From contig JAHHRN010000003.1 of assembly GCA_020025775.1 (NCBI GenBank), positions 62,001-126,000 on the forward strand: a stretch of DNA of 64,000 nt, in the 5' to 3' direction. Shown here in pieces: positions 17,661-25,456 of the stretch. The stretch comes from Acutalibacter sp. Its GTDB lineage: Bacteria > Bacillota > Clostridia > Oscillospirales > Acutalibacteraceae. The position numbers and the translations under genes are program-made. Under the pieces are notes generated by a model. The model saw only the letters and a list, made by a program, of their open reading frames with translations, was not told the origin of the DNA and did not search any database. Every line of letters starts with the position of its first letter. Within the stretch, counting starts at the first letter, position 1.

Positions 17661-17717
17661 GCTCTTTTCGGACTTACTATCCGCGAAACAAATTACATTT
17701 ATTTTGAGTTATAAATG

Positions 17718-17744
17718 ATGCCCCATCGTTTTTCGGTGGGGCAT
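17718..17744 (-). terminator. Probable terminator of the CDF transporter
   Basis: An ATGCCCCA-type 11-bp stem with one mismatch lies 25 bases past the minus-strand stop. The T tract is weak (ATTTAT), so the call is tentative. Confidence 0.5.
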
Positions 17745-17768
17745 TGTAATTCTTTCCTATATAGAAAT

Positions 17769-18749
17769 TCATTCTTCCTCCGGAGTCGGCAAAGGCTCAA
17801 ACTTATGTGCTCGAACCATTTGCTTTTCTGTAACACCGGAAACAACAATCAAATCTGCCGAACAGTTTTCGAGTCTTGCAATCAGTCTGGACTCCAGCTC
17901 CACCGTTGCGGCATCCAGTTTATCCAGTTCCAAGCTATCTCCTTGAATCGTAAAATAGATAGATACCCAATAGCGGCGGCCGGTTCTTGTAATATCGTAA
18001 AACACCGGTTCAAAATGATAGGGTGCCAAAACCTCTGCGCAGATTTCCTGCACATCGTTGGTTACGGATTCTCCCGGTGCAAATAAAACCACATCCTGCA
18101 TAGCGCGAATCAATAATTTGATATTTTCGGGAAGAATAGAAAGTACAATGAATATCGCTACTATTTGGTCAAAGTACGGTGCAATCCAATGCAAAGGTGT
18201 TTTCTCTAAAAATGTAGAAAGATAGAAGGCCAGTGACAAGCCTAAACTGTAGCCGACATCCAATTTCCAGCCGAGTAATTCCGTTTGCACTGTCGGTGAA
18301 GAAACCGTTTTATTTAAATGACGCATTAAAAGATAAATCAAAAGACTTGCAAAGCCCAAAATCAACTGTAATACGGAAATTTGTGCGCCGTCCACCTGAT
18401 TACCGCCCGAAAGAGCAATATTGATACTGTTCGCCGTTAACGCAATCGTGACTGACATCATCATAAAGGTCTTAACGATAATGAAAATAGATTCCAGCTG
18501 TGCATAGCCGTAGGGATGTTTTTCCGAAATCGGCTTATGAAATAGCGGCGTTACAAACAAAGTTAAAATAATGATAATCAGCTCAGATGCGTCATAAGCG
18601 CCATCCATAAGGACGGACTGCGAGTGCATATAAATCGCACTGATTAGTTCCACAATCGCAAAGCCCAAGCCTGCTAAAAAGGAAATCCATAAAATCAATT
18701 TTTCGTTTTTTAATATCTTCTTTTCTTTTATGCGTATTCGGTCCGGCAT
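17769..18749 (-). CDS. Cation diffusion facilitator (CDF) family transporter
   Basis: A 326-residue membrane protein with six predicted helices and a C-terminal cytoplasmic ferredoxin-like domain (about residues 220-300). Helix 2 has the metal-site D49-x3-D53 (VLMDGAYDASE), and HPYGYAQLES follows at residue 78, both hallmarks of CDF exporters of Zn, Mn, Fe or Co. In helix 5, however, the usual H/D-x3-D reads G160-x3-D164 (LLGWKLDVG), so one canonical ligand is missing. It faces glf divergently. It has no visible regulator, and the substrate is unknown. Confidence 0.85.
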   Translation of the reverse strand: MPDRIRIKEKKILKNEKLILWISFLAGLGFAIVELISAIYMHSQSVLMDGAYDASELIIIILTLFVTPLFHKPISEKHPYGYAQLESIFIIVKTFMMMSVTIALTANSINIALSGGNQVDGAQISVLQLILGFASLLIYLLMRHLNKTVSSPTVQTELLGWKLDVGYSLGLSLAFYLSTFLEKTPLHWIAPYFDQIVAIFIVLSILPENIKLLIRAMQDVVLFAPGESVTNDVQEICAEVLAPYHFEPVFYDITRTGRRYWVSIYFTIQGDSLELDKLDAATVELESRLIARLENCSADLIVVSGVTEKQMVRAHKFEPLPTPEEE

Positions 18750-18857
18750 AGTATCTCTCTTTCTTTTTTAATCTTTTTATAATCATACCATAGATAGCCT
18801 TTAGAAACAACTTATAAATCAGTTCTTTCTAAATCCCCTTTTGCCTTTCTGACTTTC

Positions 18858-18886
18858 TTGACACTTATTTGAGACTTTGGTATAAT
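18858..18886 (+). promoter_or_regulatory. Consensus promoter of glf
   Basis: A perfect TTGACA (18858-18863), 17-base spacer and perfect TATAAT (18881-18886), implying strong constitutive transcription. The leader is about 85 nt. Confidence 0.85.
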
Positions 18887-18978
18887 TATGAAAGGATTTT
18901 TGGTAAATCCCCTACATTCGTCATAAAATTTAAGCTTAATTTTTCTTTATTTTTCAATTAAGAAAAGGAGTTTACGTC

Positions 18979-20094
18979 ATGCAATATGATTATTTAGTTG
19001 TCGGCGCAGGTCTTTACGGTGCAGTTTTTGCACATGAAGCGAAAAAGCAAGGCAAATCTGTTTTAGTAATTGACAAGCGTGGACACATCGCAGGCAATGT
19101 TTACACGGAAAAAGTCGAAGGCATTAACTTCCATAAATACGGTGCACATATTTTCCACACTAACAATACAGAAGTTTGGAATTATATTACTCAGTTTGCA
19201 ACCTTTAACCGTTTTACAAATTCTCCGGTTGCTAATTACAAGGGTGAACTTTATTCCCTCCCCTTTAACATGTACACCTTCAATAAAATGTGGGGCGTTG
19301 TAACTCCCGAGGAAGCCGCCGCAAAAATTGAGGAACAGAAGAAAGAAATCAAGGGTGAACCTCAAAACTTAGAAGAACAGGCCATCAGCCTGGTCGGCAG
19401 AGATATTTACGAAAAGCTCATTAAGGGCTATACCGAAAAACAATGGGGCAGAGATTGCAAAGAACTTCCCTCTTTCATTATCAAACGTCTCCCCGTTCGT
19501 TTAACCTTTGATAACAACTATTTCAATGCGCTTTACCAAGGCATTCCGGTTGGCGGTTATACCAAAATGGTTGCCAACATGTTAGAAGGCATTGAAGTTC
19601 GCTTGAACGAAGATTACTTTGACAAAAAAGCAGAATATGATGCTATGGCAAAGAAAATCATCTACACAGGTCCTATCGACGCTTACTTTGATTATAAGCT
19701 CGGCGCACTGGAATATCGTTCCGTTCGCTTTGAAAACGAAGTATTAGACACACCGAACTTCCAAGGTAACGCCGCCGTAAACTATACCGACAGAGAAACC
19801 CCTTATACCCGTATTATTGAGCACAAGTGGTTTGAGTTCGGCAAAGATGAAAACGGCAATGATCTTCCCAAGACCATCATCAGTAAGGAATATTCTTCGG
19901 AATGGAAGCTTGGTGACGAGCCTTACTACCCCGTAAACGATGACAAAAACGGTGCGTTATATGCAGAATATAAAAAGCTCGCCGAAAGCGAAGCAAATGT
20001 AGTATTCGGCGGCAGACTCGGTGAATATAAATACTACGATATGGACGGCGTTATTGCAGCAGCTCTTGACTTTTGCAAAAAAGAACTTGCATAA
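18979..20094 (+). CDS. glf: UDP-galactopyranose mutase
   Basis: A 371-residue flavoenzyme that interconverts UDP-galactopyranose and UDP-galactofuranose, the donor for galactofuranose in surface glycans. The FAD-binding N terminus is YLVVGAGLYGAVFAHEA, followed by DKRGHIAGNVYTE and GAHIFHTNN, the KGYTEKQWG motif (about residue 150), and a C-terminal MDGVIAAAL. The length is standard. ATG follows AAAGGAG. It is transcribed alone between a strong promoter and a strong terminator. Confidence 0.96.
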   Translation: MQYDYLVVGAGLYGAVFAHEAKKQGKSVLVIDKRGHIAGNVYTEKVEGINFHKYGAHIFHTNNTEVWNYITQFATFNRFTNSPVANYKGELYSLPFNMYTFNKMWGVVTPEEAAAKIEEQKKEIKGEPQNLEEQAISLVGRDIYEKLIKGYTEKQWGRDCKELPSFIIKRLPVRLTFDNNYFNALYQGIPVGGYTKMVANMLEGIEVRLNEDYFDKKAEYDAMAKKIIYTGPIDAYFDYKLGALEYRSVRFENEVLDTPNFQGNAAVNYTDRETPYTRIIEHKWFEFGKDENGNDLPKTIISKEYSSEWKLGDEPYYPVNDDKNGALYAEYKKLAESEANVVFGGRLGEYKYYDMDGVIAAALDFCKKELA

Positions 20095-20100
20095 ATAATC

Positions 20101-20136
20101 AAAAAGCGGAGATAGAAAAATCTATCTTCGCTTTTT
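20101..20136 (+). terminator. Terminator of glf
   Basis: AAAAAGCG...CGCTTTTT with an inner AGATAGA/TCTATCT stem; T-rich tail. The -35 of the next promoter begins 2 bases later. Confidence 0.85.
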
Positions 20137-20137
20137 C

Positions 20138-20166
20138 TTGCTTTTGAGAAGCAGTTATTTTATAAT
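20138..20166 (+). promoter_or_regulatory. Promoter of the LUD-domain gene
   Basis: TTGCTT (20138-20143), 17-base spacer, TATAAT (20161-20166), directly abutting the glf terminator. Confidence 0.65.
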
Positions 20167-20197
20167 ATCTGTAAACAGTTAGGAAGAAGGAAACGAA

Positions 20198-20794
20198 ATG
20201 GATTTCACAGCATTAAAAGAAAAATTAGAAAAGAACGGCTTTACCGTAGCAGCCTTTGAAACGAAAGAAGAAGCCGCGGATTATTTAAATCAAGAAATCG
20301 ACGGTGTAAGTGTTGCTTCCGGCGGTTCACAGACCTTAAAAGCACTCGGTATTTTAGATAAGCTTTCCACACATAATGACGTAATCAAAAGAAGCGACGC
20401 AGAAGATATGGAGATTACACTCAAAAAGCAAATGACTACAGATGTCTATCTTCTTTCTGCCAACGCTATTGATGAAGAGGACGGTGCACTTTTAAATATT
20501 GACGGCAACGGAAATCGTGTATCCTCTTCCCTTTACGGTCACAAAAAGATTTACTTTGTTGCCGGCAAGAATAAGATTTCTCCGGATTTTCATTCCGCAC
20601 TTCACCGCTTACGTAATGTGGTTGCTCCCAAAAACACCATTCGACTCAACAAAAACACGCCTTGTGTAAACGGCGGACACTGCTTCGATTGCGACAGTGC
20701 CGAACGAATTTGCAATGCCTTGGTTGTGTACTGGAAGAAAATCCGCTCCATGGATATGGAAGTTATTTTAATCAACGAAGAATTAGGCTATTAA
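20198..20794 (+). CDS. LUD-domain protein (lactate-utilisation related)
   Basis: A 198-residue cytoplasmic protein of the LUD (DUF162) family, which includes LutB/LutC of lactate oxidation, but it stands alone with no lutAB partners. Family features are SVASGGSQTLKALGIL (about residues 38-53), TDVYLLSANAIDEEDGALLNIDGNGNRVSS and the IYFVAGKNKI strand. Near the C terminus is a four-cysteine cluster, C-x5-C-x2-C-x6-C (within CVNGGHCFDCDSAERIC), suggesting a bound metal or Fe-S centre. Stand-alone proteins of this kind are common in clostridia and their function is not established. Confidence 0.8.
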   Translation: MDFTALKEKLEKNGFTVAAFETKEEAADYLNQEIDGVSVASGGSQTLKALGILDKLSTHNDVIKRSDAEDMEITLKKQMTTDVYLLSANAIDEEDGALLNIDGNGNRVSSSLYGHKKIYFVAGKNKISPDFHSALHRLRNVVAPKNTIRLNKNTPCVNGGHCFDCDSAERICNALVVYWKKIRSMDMEVILINEELGY

Positions 20795-20801
20795 AAAGAA
20801 A

Positions 20802-20825
20802 AGACACAGCAATTTTGCTGTGTCT
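20802..20825. terminator. Bidirectional terminator between LUD gene and MATE gene
   Basis: AGACACAGCA / TGCTGTGTCT with a 4-base loop, flanked by CTTTTTTTT on the plus side and by TTTTCTTTTT on the minus side, so it serves both convergent genes. Confidence 0.88.
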
Positions 20826-20831
20826 CTTTTT

Positions 20832-22208
20832 TTATTCCATTTTCACGCCTTCACGCATAAAGCGTTCCATATGCGGCTTAAAGACAATCAAGAAGAAAAT
20901 AGTGGACTGCACTGCGCCGATAATATCGGCAATCGGTTCTGCAAAGAAAGCGTTTTTTGCAACAAAAAAGTAAGGCAACAAAACTGTAAAGCCCAAGAAA
21001 AGAAGCTTTCTCGTTGCAGAAAGATAAAGTGAAACTTTGATTTTACCTAGCGCCGTTAAAGCATCTACCAACACATATTGGAAAGCCAGCGGCACAATCG
21101 CTAAAGTAAAAATTTTAATACCCCAAACGGAGATATCCTTTACTGCCGCATTGTCAACAAAGAACTGCACGAAATTATCTGCAAAAAGTCTGGAGATTAC
21201 AAACATCATGCCTGTAAAAATAATACCTTCAATCAAGGCAAAGAAAATTGCTTTTTTCACTCTTTGTGGCTCTTTTGCGCCGAAATTGTAGCTGATTAAA
21301 GGCTGTACGCCGCCCGAAATACCAATCAGTGGACCTGTAATCAGCAGGAAATAGCTTTGGATAATCGTCATCGACGAAACCAGTAAATCGCCCTGTTCAC
21401 CGCCAAAATGCTGTAAAACCGCATTCATCGCGATGATAATCACGCTGTCGGTTGCAATGATAATAAACGGCGAGATACCCATCTTAACGATTTTCCACAT
21501 GAGCTTTTTATCGTAATTTCCAAAAGAAATTTTAACATGCACTTTTTTGCCGAACAGGAAAAGAACTGCATAAAGGCAGGAAAGGAACTGAGAAATCACC
21601 GTTGCCCAGGCTGCACCTGCAACCCCTTTCTTTAAAACAAGCACAAAAACAGCATCTAAAAGGATATTGCATATCGCTCCAATAAAAACGGTAAACATCC
21701 CATTTTTTGGAAATCCCTGTCCGTTAATAAAGAAATTGAGTCCCAAAGCTAAAAGCGCAAAAAATGTACCAAGGGTATAAATGGTAAGGTATGTATTTGC
21801 AAATGGATAGGTTGCATCACTGCCGCCGAAAAGATAAATCATGTATTTTTTCGTTAACAGAAATACAGTAGTCAACACACCGGAGAAAATCAAAAGCAGT
21901 AAGAAGCTATTAGAAAGAATCTTTTTCGCACCCTTTTGGTCTCCCCTACCCATTGTGGTTGCCATCATAATAGAGCCGCCGATACCTACGAGCGTTCCGA
22001 AGGAGGAAATCAGCGTTACAATCGGTCCGCAAACACCGACACCTGCCAGTGCCAAATCCCCGACAACCGGAATGTGCCCTATAAACATACGGTCAATAAT
22101 ACCGTATAAAACCGAAACGAGTTGTGCGAGCATCGCCGGAATGGTTAATTTTAAAACAAGGGAAAGAATTGAATCCTTTCCTAAATCATTTGTCTTTTTC
22201 TTTTTCAT
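20832..22208 (-). CDS. MATE family efflux transporter (first copy)
   Basis: A 458-residue, twelve-helix multidrug/toxin extrusion protein of the polysaccharide-flippase fold. The N terminus SILSLVLKLTIPAMLAQLVSVLYGIIDRMFIGHI and the repeat-half GPLIGISGGVQPLISYNFGAK are typical of the NorM/MepA-like group. It exports cationic compounds using a proton or sodium gradient; the real substrate is unknown. It has its own promoter and shares a terminator with the convergent gene. A second MATE gene lies at 28436-29770 and is clearly a different protein. Confidence 0.9.
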   Translation of the reverse strand: MKKKKTNDLGKDSILSLVLKLTIPAMLAQLVSVLYGIIDRMFIGHIPVVGDLALAGVGVCGPIVTLISSFGTLVGIGGSIMMATTMGRGDQKGAKKILSNSFLLLLIFSGVLTTVFLLTKKYMIYLFGGSDATYPFANTYLTIYTLGTFFALLALGLNFFINGQGFPKNGMFTVFIGAICNILLDAVFVLVLKKGVAGAAWATVISQFLSCLYAVLFLFGKKVHVKISFGNYDKKLMWKIVKMGISPFIIIATDSVIIIAMNAVLQHFGGEQGDLLVSSMTIIQSYFLLITGPLIGISGGVQPLISYNFGAKEPQRVKKAIFFALIEGIIFTGMMFVISRLFADNFVQFFVDNAAVKDISVWGIKIFTLAIVPLAFQYVLVDALTALGKIKVSLYLSATRKLLFLGFTVLLPYFFVAKNAFFAEPIADIIGAVQSTIFFLIVFKPHMERFMREGVKME

Positions 22209-22261
22209 TTCTTTTTCGTGTCTTTTCCTATTTTTTCTCTTAATCTATTACAACAGCAGTA

Positions 22262-22290
22262 ATTATACGCTAAGAACAGACAAAAGACAA
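22262..22290 (-). promoter_or_regulatory. Promoter of the first MATE gene
   Basis: TTGTCT (22285-22290), 17-base spacer, TATAAT (22262-22267) on the minus strand. Confidence 0.7.
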
Positions 22291-22354
22291 GATTTGCGAA
22301 TGCTGAAAATTCAGGAAAAAATCCCTCTAAAATTGTAAAAAAAGAAAGCGGCTC

Positions 22355-22383
22355 TTTAAAAGAACACAAAGCTATGCTATACT
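22355..22383 (+). promoter_or_regulatory. Promoter of the EamA transporter
   Basis: TTTAAA (22355-22360), 17-base spacer, TATACT (22378-22383). Confidence 0.55.
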
Positions 22384-22418
22384 AATGTTATAAATTTCTA
22401 AAAGACAGGAAAACCAGC

Positions 22419-23372
22419 ATGAAACAAGATATATTTCGTAAAAATTGGATTGTTGCACTCCTCGCCATGCTCTGCTGCTTTTTGTGGGGTAGTGCTTTTC
22501 CCTGCGTAAAAATCGGTTATGCTTTATTCCACATTGAAGCACATGACACAGCCGCTCAAATTCTTTTTGCCGGGCTACGCTTTACCTTAGCAGGAATTTT
22601 AACGGTTCTAATCGGCAGTCTTCTCAGTCAAAAATTTTTGATTCCCAAAAAAACTTCCCTGCAAATGGTCTTTCATCTTTCCATGACGCAGACCGTTTTA
22701 CAGTATCTGCTCTTTTACATTGGTCTTGCCAACACAACCGGTGTAAAGGCATCGATTATCGAAGCCTCCAACGTATTCATTGCTATTCTCCTTTCGAGTT
22801 TGGTATTTAAATTCGAAAAACTGCGCACCAATAAAATTCTCGGTTGTATTTTAGGCTTCTTGGGTGTAGTGCTCATCAACTTGACCAAGCAAGGCTTTGA
22901 TGCCTCTATGACCTTTAAAGGCGAAGGTGCAATTTTGCTTTCTACGGTTTCTTACGCTGTTTCTTCGGTACTCATTAAGAAATACAGCCAAAAAGAAAAT
23001 CCCGTAACCTTGAGCGGTTATCAGTTCTTTTTCGGTGGCATTATCATGACAGTTGCCGCGCTTCTTATGGGTGGCAGACTTCACGGATTCACCGTCAAAT
23101 CTACTCTTTTACTTTTTTATATGGCAATGATTTCTGCTGTTGCCTATTCTATTTGGGGTATTCTTTTAAAGCACAACCCTGTAGGCAAAGTCACCGTATT
23201 CGGCTTTATGAATCCCGTATTCGGCGTAATTTTAAGTGCGATTCTCTTAAAAGAACAAAATCAGGCCTTTACAGTGCAAGGTCTGTTTTCTCTTATTTTA
23301 GTTTGTGTGGGTATTTATCTTGTAAACAGAGAAGCTACACAGCCTAAAAAGCTAAAACAAAAGCAAATGTAA
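22419..23372 (+). CDS. EamA/DMT family transporter
   Basis: A 317-residue drug/metabolite transporter with ten predicted helices built from two EamA repeats. Features include LLCCFLWGSAFPCVKIGY at the start of repeat 1, EASNVFIAILLSSLVFKFEKL at its end, and FGFMNPVFGVILSAILLKEQ closing repeat 2. Family members export amino acids or other small metabolites. The next gene, serine dehydratase, begins 83 bases later with its own promoter; a serine link is conceivable but unproven. Confidence 0.88.
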   Translation: MKQDIFRKNWIVALLAMLCCFLWGSAFPCVKIGYALFHIEAHDTAAQILFAGLRFTLAGILTVLIGSLLSQKFLIPKKTSLQMVFHLSMTQTVLQYLLFYIGLANTTGVKASIIEASNVFIAILLSSLVFKFEKLRTNKILGCILGFLGVVLINLTKQGFDASMTFKGEGAILLSTVSYAVSSVLIKKYSQKENPVTLSGYQFFFGGIIMTVAALLMGGRLHGFTVKSTLLLFYMAMISAVAYSIWGILLKHNPVGKVTVFGFMNPVFGVILSAILLKEQNQAFTVQGLFSLILVCVGIYLVNREATQPKKLKQKQM

Positions 23373-23377
23373 TTCGA

Positions 23378-23406
23378 TTGTTGTTTACTTTGGTTTGTGT
23401 TACAAT
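23378..23406 (+). promoter_or_regulatory. Promoter of sdaA
   Basis: TTGTTG (23378-23383), 17-base spacer, TACAAT (23401-23406), beginning 6 bases past the previous stop. The in-frame TTG codons here are promoter, not translation start. Confidence 0.55.
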
Positions 23407-23455
23407 AAGTTTAGTGTTACAGAAATTTACAATGTATTTTCAGAGAGGAAAAACT

Positions 23456-24661
23456 ATGCTTTCTACACGCGATATTTATAAAATCGGCATCGGACCTTCC
23501 AGTTCTCATACCATGGGACCGGCCTTTGCTTCCAAACGTTTTAAAAGGCTCTATCCGACTGCCGAGCAGTATAAGGTTATCTTATACGGTTCTCTTGCCA
23601 AAACGGGTAAAGGTCACGGTACAGACCGTGCTGTACTGCAAGAGCTCTCCCCTACGCCTACCGAAGTCATTTTTAATATAAAAGAGGAAAAACTAGAGCA
23701 TCCCAATACTATGGATTTATTTGCTTATCAAAACGGTAAAGAAATCGGGAAGATGCGTGCTCTTTCCATTGGTGGCGGTAACATTAAGATTCTTGGTGAT
23801 GCGGAAGGTAAAGCCCCGCTTGAGGTTTATACTGAAAATACTTTTTCCGAAATTGCCGAAATTTGCAAAAAAGAAAATATTCGACTTTCCGATTATGTAT
23901 TTAGACACGAAAGTGAAGACTTTCCGCAGTTTCTCTCTAAGGTTTGGAGCACAATGGGAAATTCCATTCGAGAAGGCTTAACTCAAAACGGAACGCTCCC
24001 CGGTGGACTTGGTGTAGAGCGAAAAGCACAAAAGCTTTTCAATCAGCGCCACATTGACGAAAGCCCACAAACCAGAGAAAACCGTTTGGTTTGTTCTTAC
24101 GCCTTTGCTGTCAGTGAACAAAATGCAGACTGCGGCACAATCGTAACTGCGCCAACCTGCGGTGCATGCGGTGTATTGCCTGCCGTTTTAAAATACATGC
24201 AAGAAAAAAACAACTTTTTAGAGCAGGATATTATTAGAGCATTAGCCGTTGCAGGTCTTGTTGGTAACCTTGTGCGTACCAACGCTTCCATAAGCGGTGC
24301 AGAATGCGGGTGCCAAGCCGAAATCGGCACCGCCTGTTCCATGGCTGCAGCCGGTCTTGCAGAGCTTTTCTACATGGGCATAGACCAAATCGAATATGCC
24401 GCAGAAATCGCCTTAGAGCATCATTTAGGGCTTACCTGTGACCCCGTTTGCGGACTTGTGCAAATCCCCTGCATCGAAAGAAATGCCGTTGCGGCAATGC
24501 GCGCGATCAACGCACTCAGTCTCGCAAATTTCCTTTCCGACAGCCGTAAAATTTCTTTTGATTTAGTGGTAAAAACCATGTATCACACCGGCATTGACCT
24601 TTCGCATCGCTACAGAGAAACCTCAGAGGGCGGTCTTGCAAAGCTTTACACAGAAAAATAA
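23456..24661 (+). CDS. sdaA: L-serine ammonia-lyase (iron-sulfur, single chain)
   Basis: A 401-residue enzyme deaminating L-serine to pyruvate and ammonia with a 4Fe-4S cluster. It joins the beta domain (GIGPSSSHTMGPAFA near the N terminus) to the alpha domain (TAPTCGACGVLPAVLK, GAECGCQAEIG, and CDPVCGLVQIPCIERNAVAA), whose cysteines bind the cluster. The frame opens upstream at TTG 23378, but ATG at 23456 follows GAGAGGAA by 6 bases and gives the normal N terminus. Its stop codon is immediately followed by an inserted IS200-type element, which separates it from what is probably its original terminator at 25372-25406. Confidence 0.94.
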   Translation: MLSTRDIYKIGIGPSSSHTMGPAFASKRFKRLYPTAEQYKVILYGSLAKTGKGHGTDRAVLQELSPTPTEVIFNIKEEKLEHPNTMDLFAYQNGKEIGKMRALSIGGGNIKILGDAEGKAPLEVYTENTFSEIAEICKKENIRLSDYVFRHESEDFPQFLSKVWSTMGNSIREGLTQNGTLPGGLGVERKAQKLFNQRHIDESPQTRENRLVCSYAFAVSEQNADCGTIVTAPTCGACGVLPAVLKYMQEKNNFLEQDIIRALAVAGLVGNLVRTNASISGAECGCQAEIGTACSMAAAGLAELFYMGIDQIEYAAEIALEHHLGLTCDPVCGLVQIPCIERNAVAAMRAINALSLANFLSDSRKISFDLVVKTMYHTGIDLSHRYRETSEGGLAKLYTEK

Positions 24662-24747
24662 AAATCATATACCACGCCCGAAAGGACGTGGTATGAATAT
24701 TAACCCTATAAGGGTAAACAATACCAGCAGCGCCTAAAGGCGCATTT

Positions 24748-24786
24748 AAGCAACACCAACTGCAAATTGGTGTTGCTTATTTTTTT
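24748..24786 (+). terminator. Plus-strand terminator inside IS copy 1
   Basis: A 12-bp perfect stem (24748-24759 with 24767-24778) followed by ATTTTTTT on the plus strand, overlapping the tnpA stop region. It would stop transcripts entering from sdaA before they run antisense through tnpA. The same structure occurs in copy 2 at 29881-29919. Confidence 0.75.
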
Positions 24787-25235
24787 AGATGAGCAAATGG
24801 GTCTTCATATTCTTTGAAACTAAGTTGGTCTGCTATCATATCCTCATTTTCTTGCTCTTGGATATATTTTTGTATTGTTGCTTTGTTTGCTCCAACTGTA
24901 CTGACATAATAACCTTTCGCCCAAAAGGTTCTCTTGCCATATTTGTATTTTAAATTTGCATGTCTTTCAAAAATCATCAATGTACTTTTTCCTTTGAGGT
25001 ATCCCATAAATTCAGAAACACACAAGCTTGGCGGTATAGAGAGTAACATATGTATGTGATCTGGCATCGCATGTGCTTCTATAATTTCCACATGTTTGTA
25101 ATCACAAAGTCGCCTTAAAATCTCTCCTATATCTTTTCTTAGTTGCCCATACACTGCTTTCCTTCTGAATTTTGGCACTATTACTACATGATATTGACAT
25201 TTCCATTTTGTATGTGATAAACTACTTTCATCCAC
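24777..25235 (-). CDS. tnpA: IS200-type transposase TnpA (Y1 HUH nuclease), copy 1
   Basis: A 152-residue single-domain Y1 transposase that cuts and joins single-stranded DNA. The HUH motif is HIHMLLSIPP (about residues 60-69) and the catalytic tyrosine lies in TIQKYIQEQE (about residue 127), after GYYVSTVGANKA. The length and domain order are complete, so it looks active. It starts with GTG at 25235, 6 bases after a full AAAGGAGGT ribosome site. Translation is probably restrained by the leader described at 25244-25312. Confidence 0.95.
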   Translation of the reverse strand: MDESSLSHTKWKCQYHVVIVPKFRRKAVYGQLRKDIGEILRRLCDYKHVEIIEAHAMPDHIHMLLSIPPSLCVSEFMGYLKGKSTLMIFERHANLKYKYGKRTFWAKGYYVSTVGANKATIQKYIQEQENEDMIADQLSFKEYEDPFAHLKK

Positions 25236-25243
25236 TATTGGAC

Positions 25244-25312
25244 CTCCTTTGATTGTAAGTTTGCAGTTGGTGTTGCTTGCTTATTATATCAAAGGAGTTC
25301 TTTTTTTATCAA
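25244..25312 (-). promoter_or_regulatory. tnpA promoter and anti-read-through leader (IS copy 1)
   Basis: On the minus strand TTGATA (25307-25312), 18-base spacer and TATAAT (25283-25288) form the promoter. CTCCTTTGAT (25288-25297) lies upstream of the predicted start and is perfectly complementary to ATCAAAGGAG (25244-25253), the tnpA ribosome site. Only transcripts entering from outside contain both arms, so only these would hide the ribosome site. Copy 2 carries the same arrangement at 30377-30445. Confidence 0.7.
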
Positions 25313-25371
25313 GAATGGACGCTTTCGCTTTATTACTCACCACAAGTAAAACTTGTGGTTTATTACATAAC

Positions 25372-25406
25372 AAAAGCACGCTTGGGATTGTCCATCGCGT
25401 GCTTTT
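25372..25406 (+). terminator. Terminator, probably the original one of sdaA
   Basis: AAAAGCACGC / GCGTGCTTTT, 10-bp stem with a 15-base loop and T-rich tail. It starts 1-2 bases after the IS end, so without the IS it would directly follow the sdaA stop. Confidence 0.8.
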
Positions 25407-25424
25407 TATATTTTGTATAAAAAA

Positions 25425-25448
25425 AGAGAAGAGTCTATGCTCTTCGCT
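25425..25448 (-). terminator. Terminator of the Na/Pi cotransporter gene
   Basis: GAAGAG / CTCTTC with short extensions, followed on the minus strand by CTTTTTTT; 9 bases past the stop. Confidence 0.65.
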
Positions 25449-25456
25449 TTTGGTAT

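Larger units (their letters stand above)
24656..25370 (-). mobile_element. IS200/IS605-family element, copy 1
   Basis: About 715 bp, the stretch shared without visible difference with 29789-30503. It carries only tnpA, no tnpB. Subterminal hairpins are present at both ends: ACCACAAGT/ACTTGTGGT at 25339-25359 (left end, upstream of tnpA) and ATACCACG/CGTGGTAT at 24669-24694 (right end). There are no terminal inverted repeats or target duplication, as expected for the single-strand Y1 mechanism. Exact ends are uncertain by a few bases because the flanks resemble each other (AAAT at left, AAAAG at right). Confidence 0.92.

Noticed and set aside
24656..25370. An RNA-guided TnpB/omega-RNA system linked to the IS200 elements
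   Set aside because: No tnpB or iscB frame exists in or beside either copy; the hairpins at the ends are explained by the transposition mechanism.
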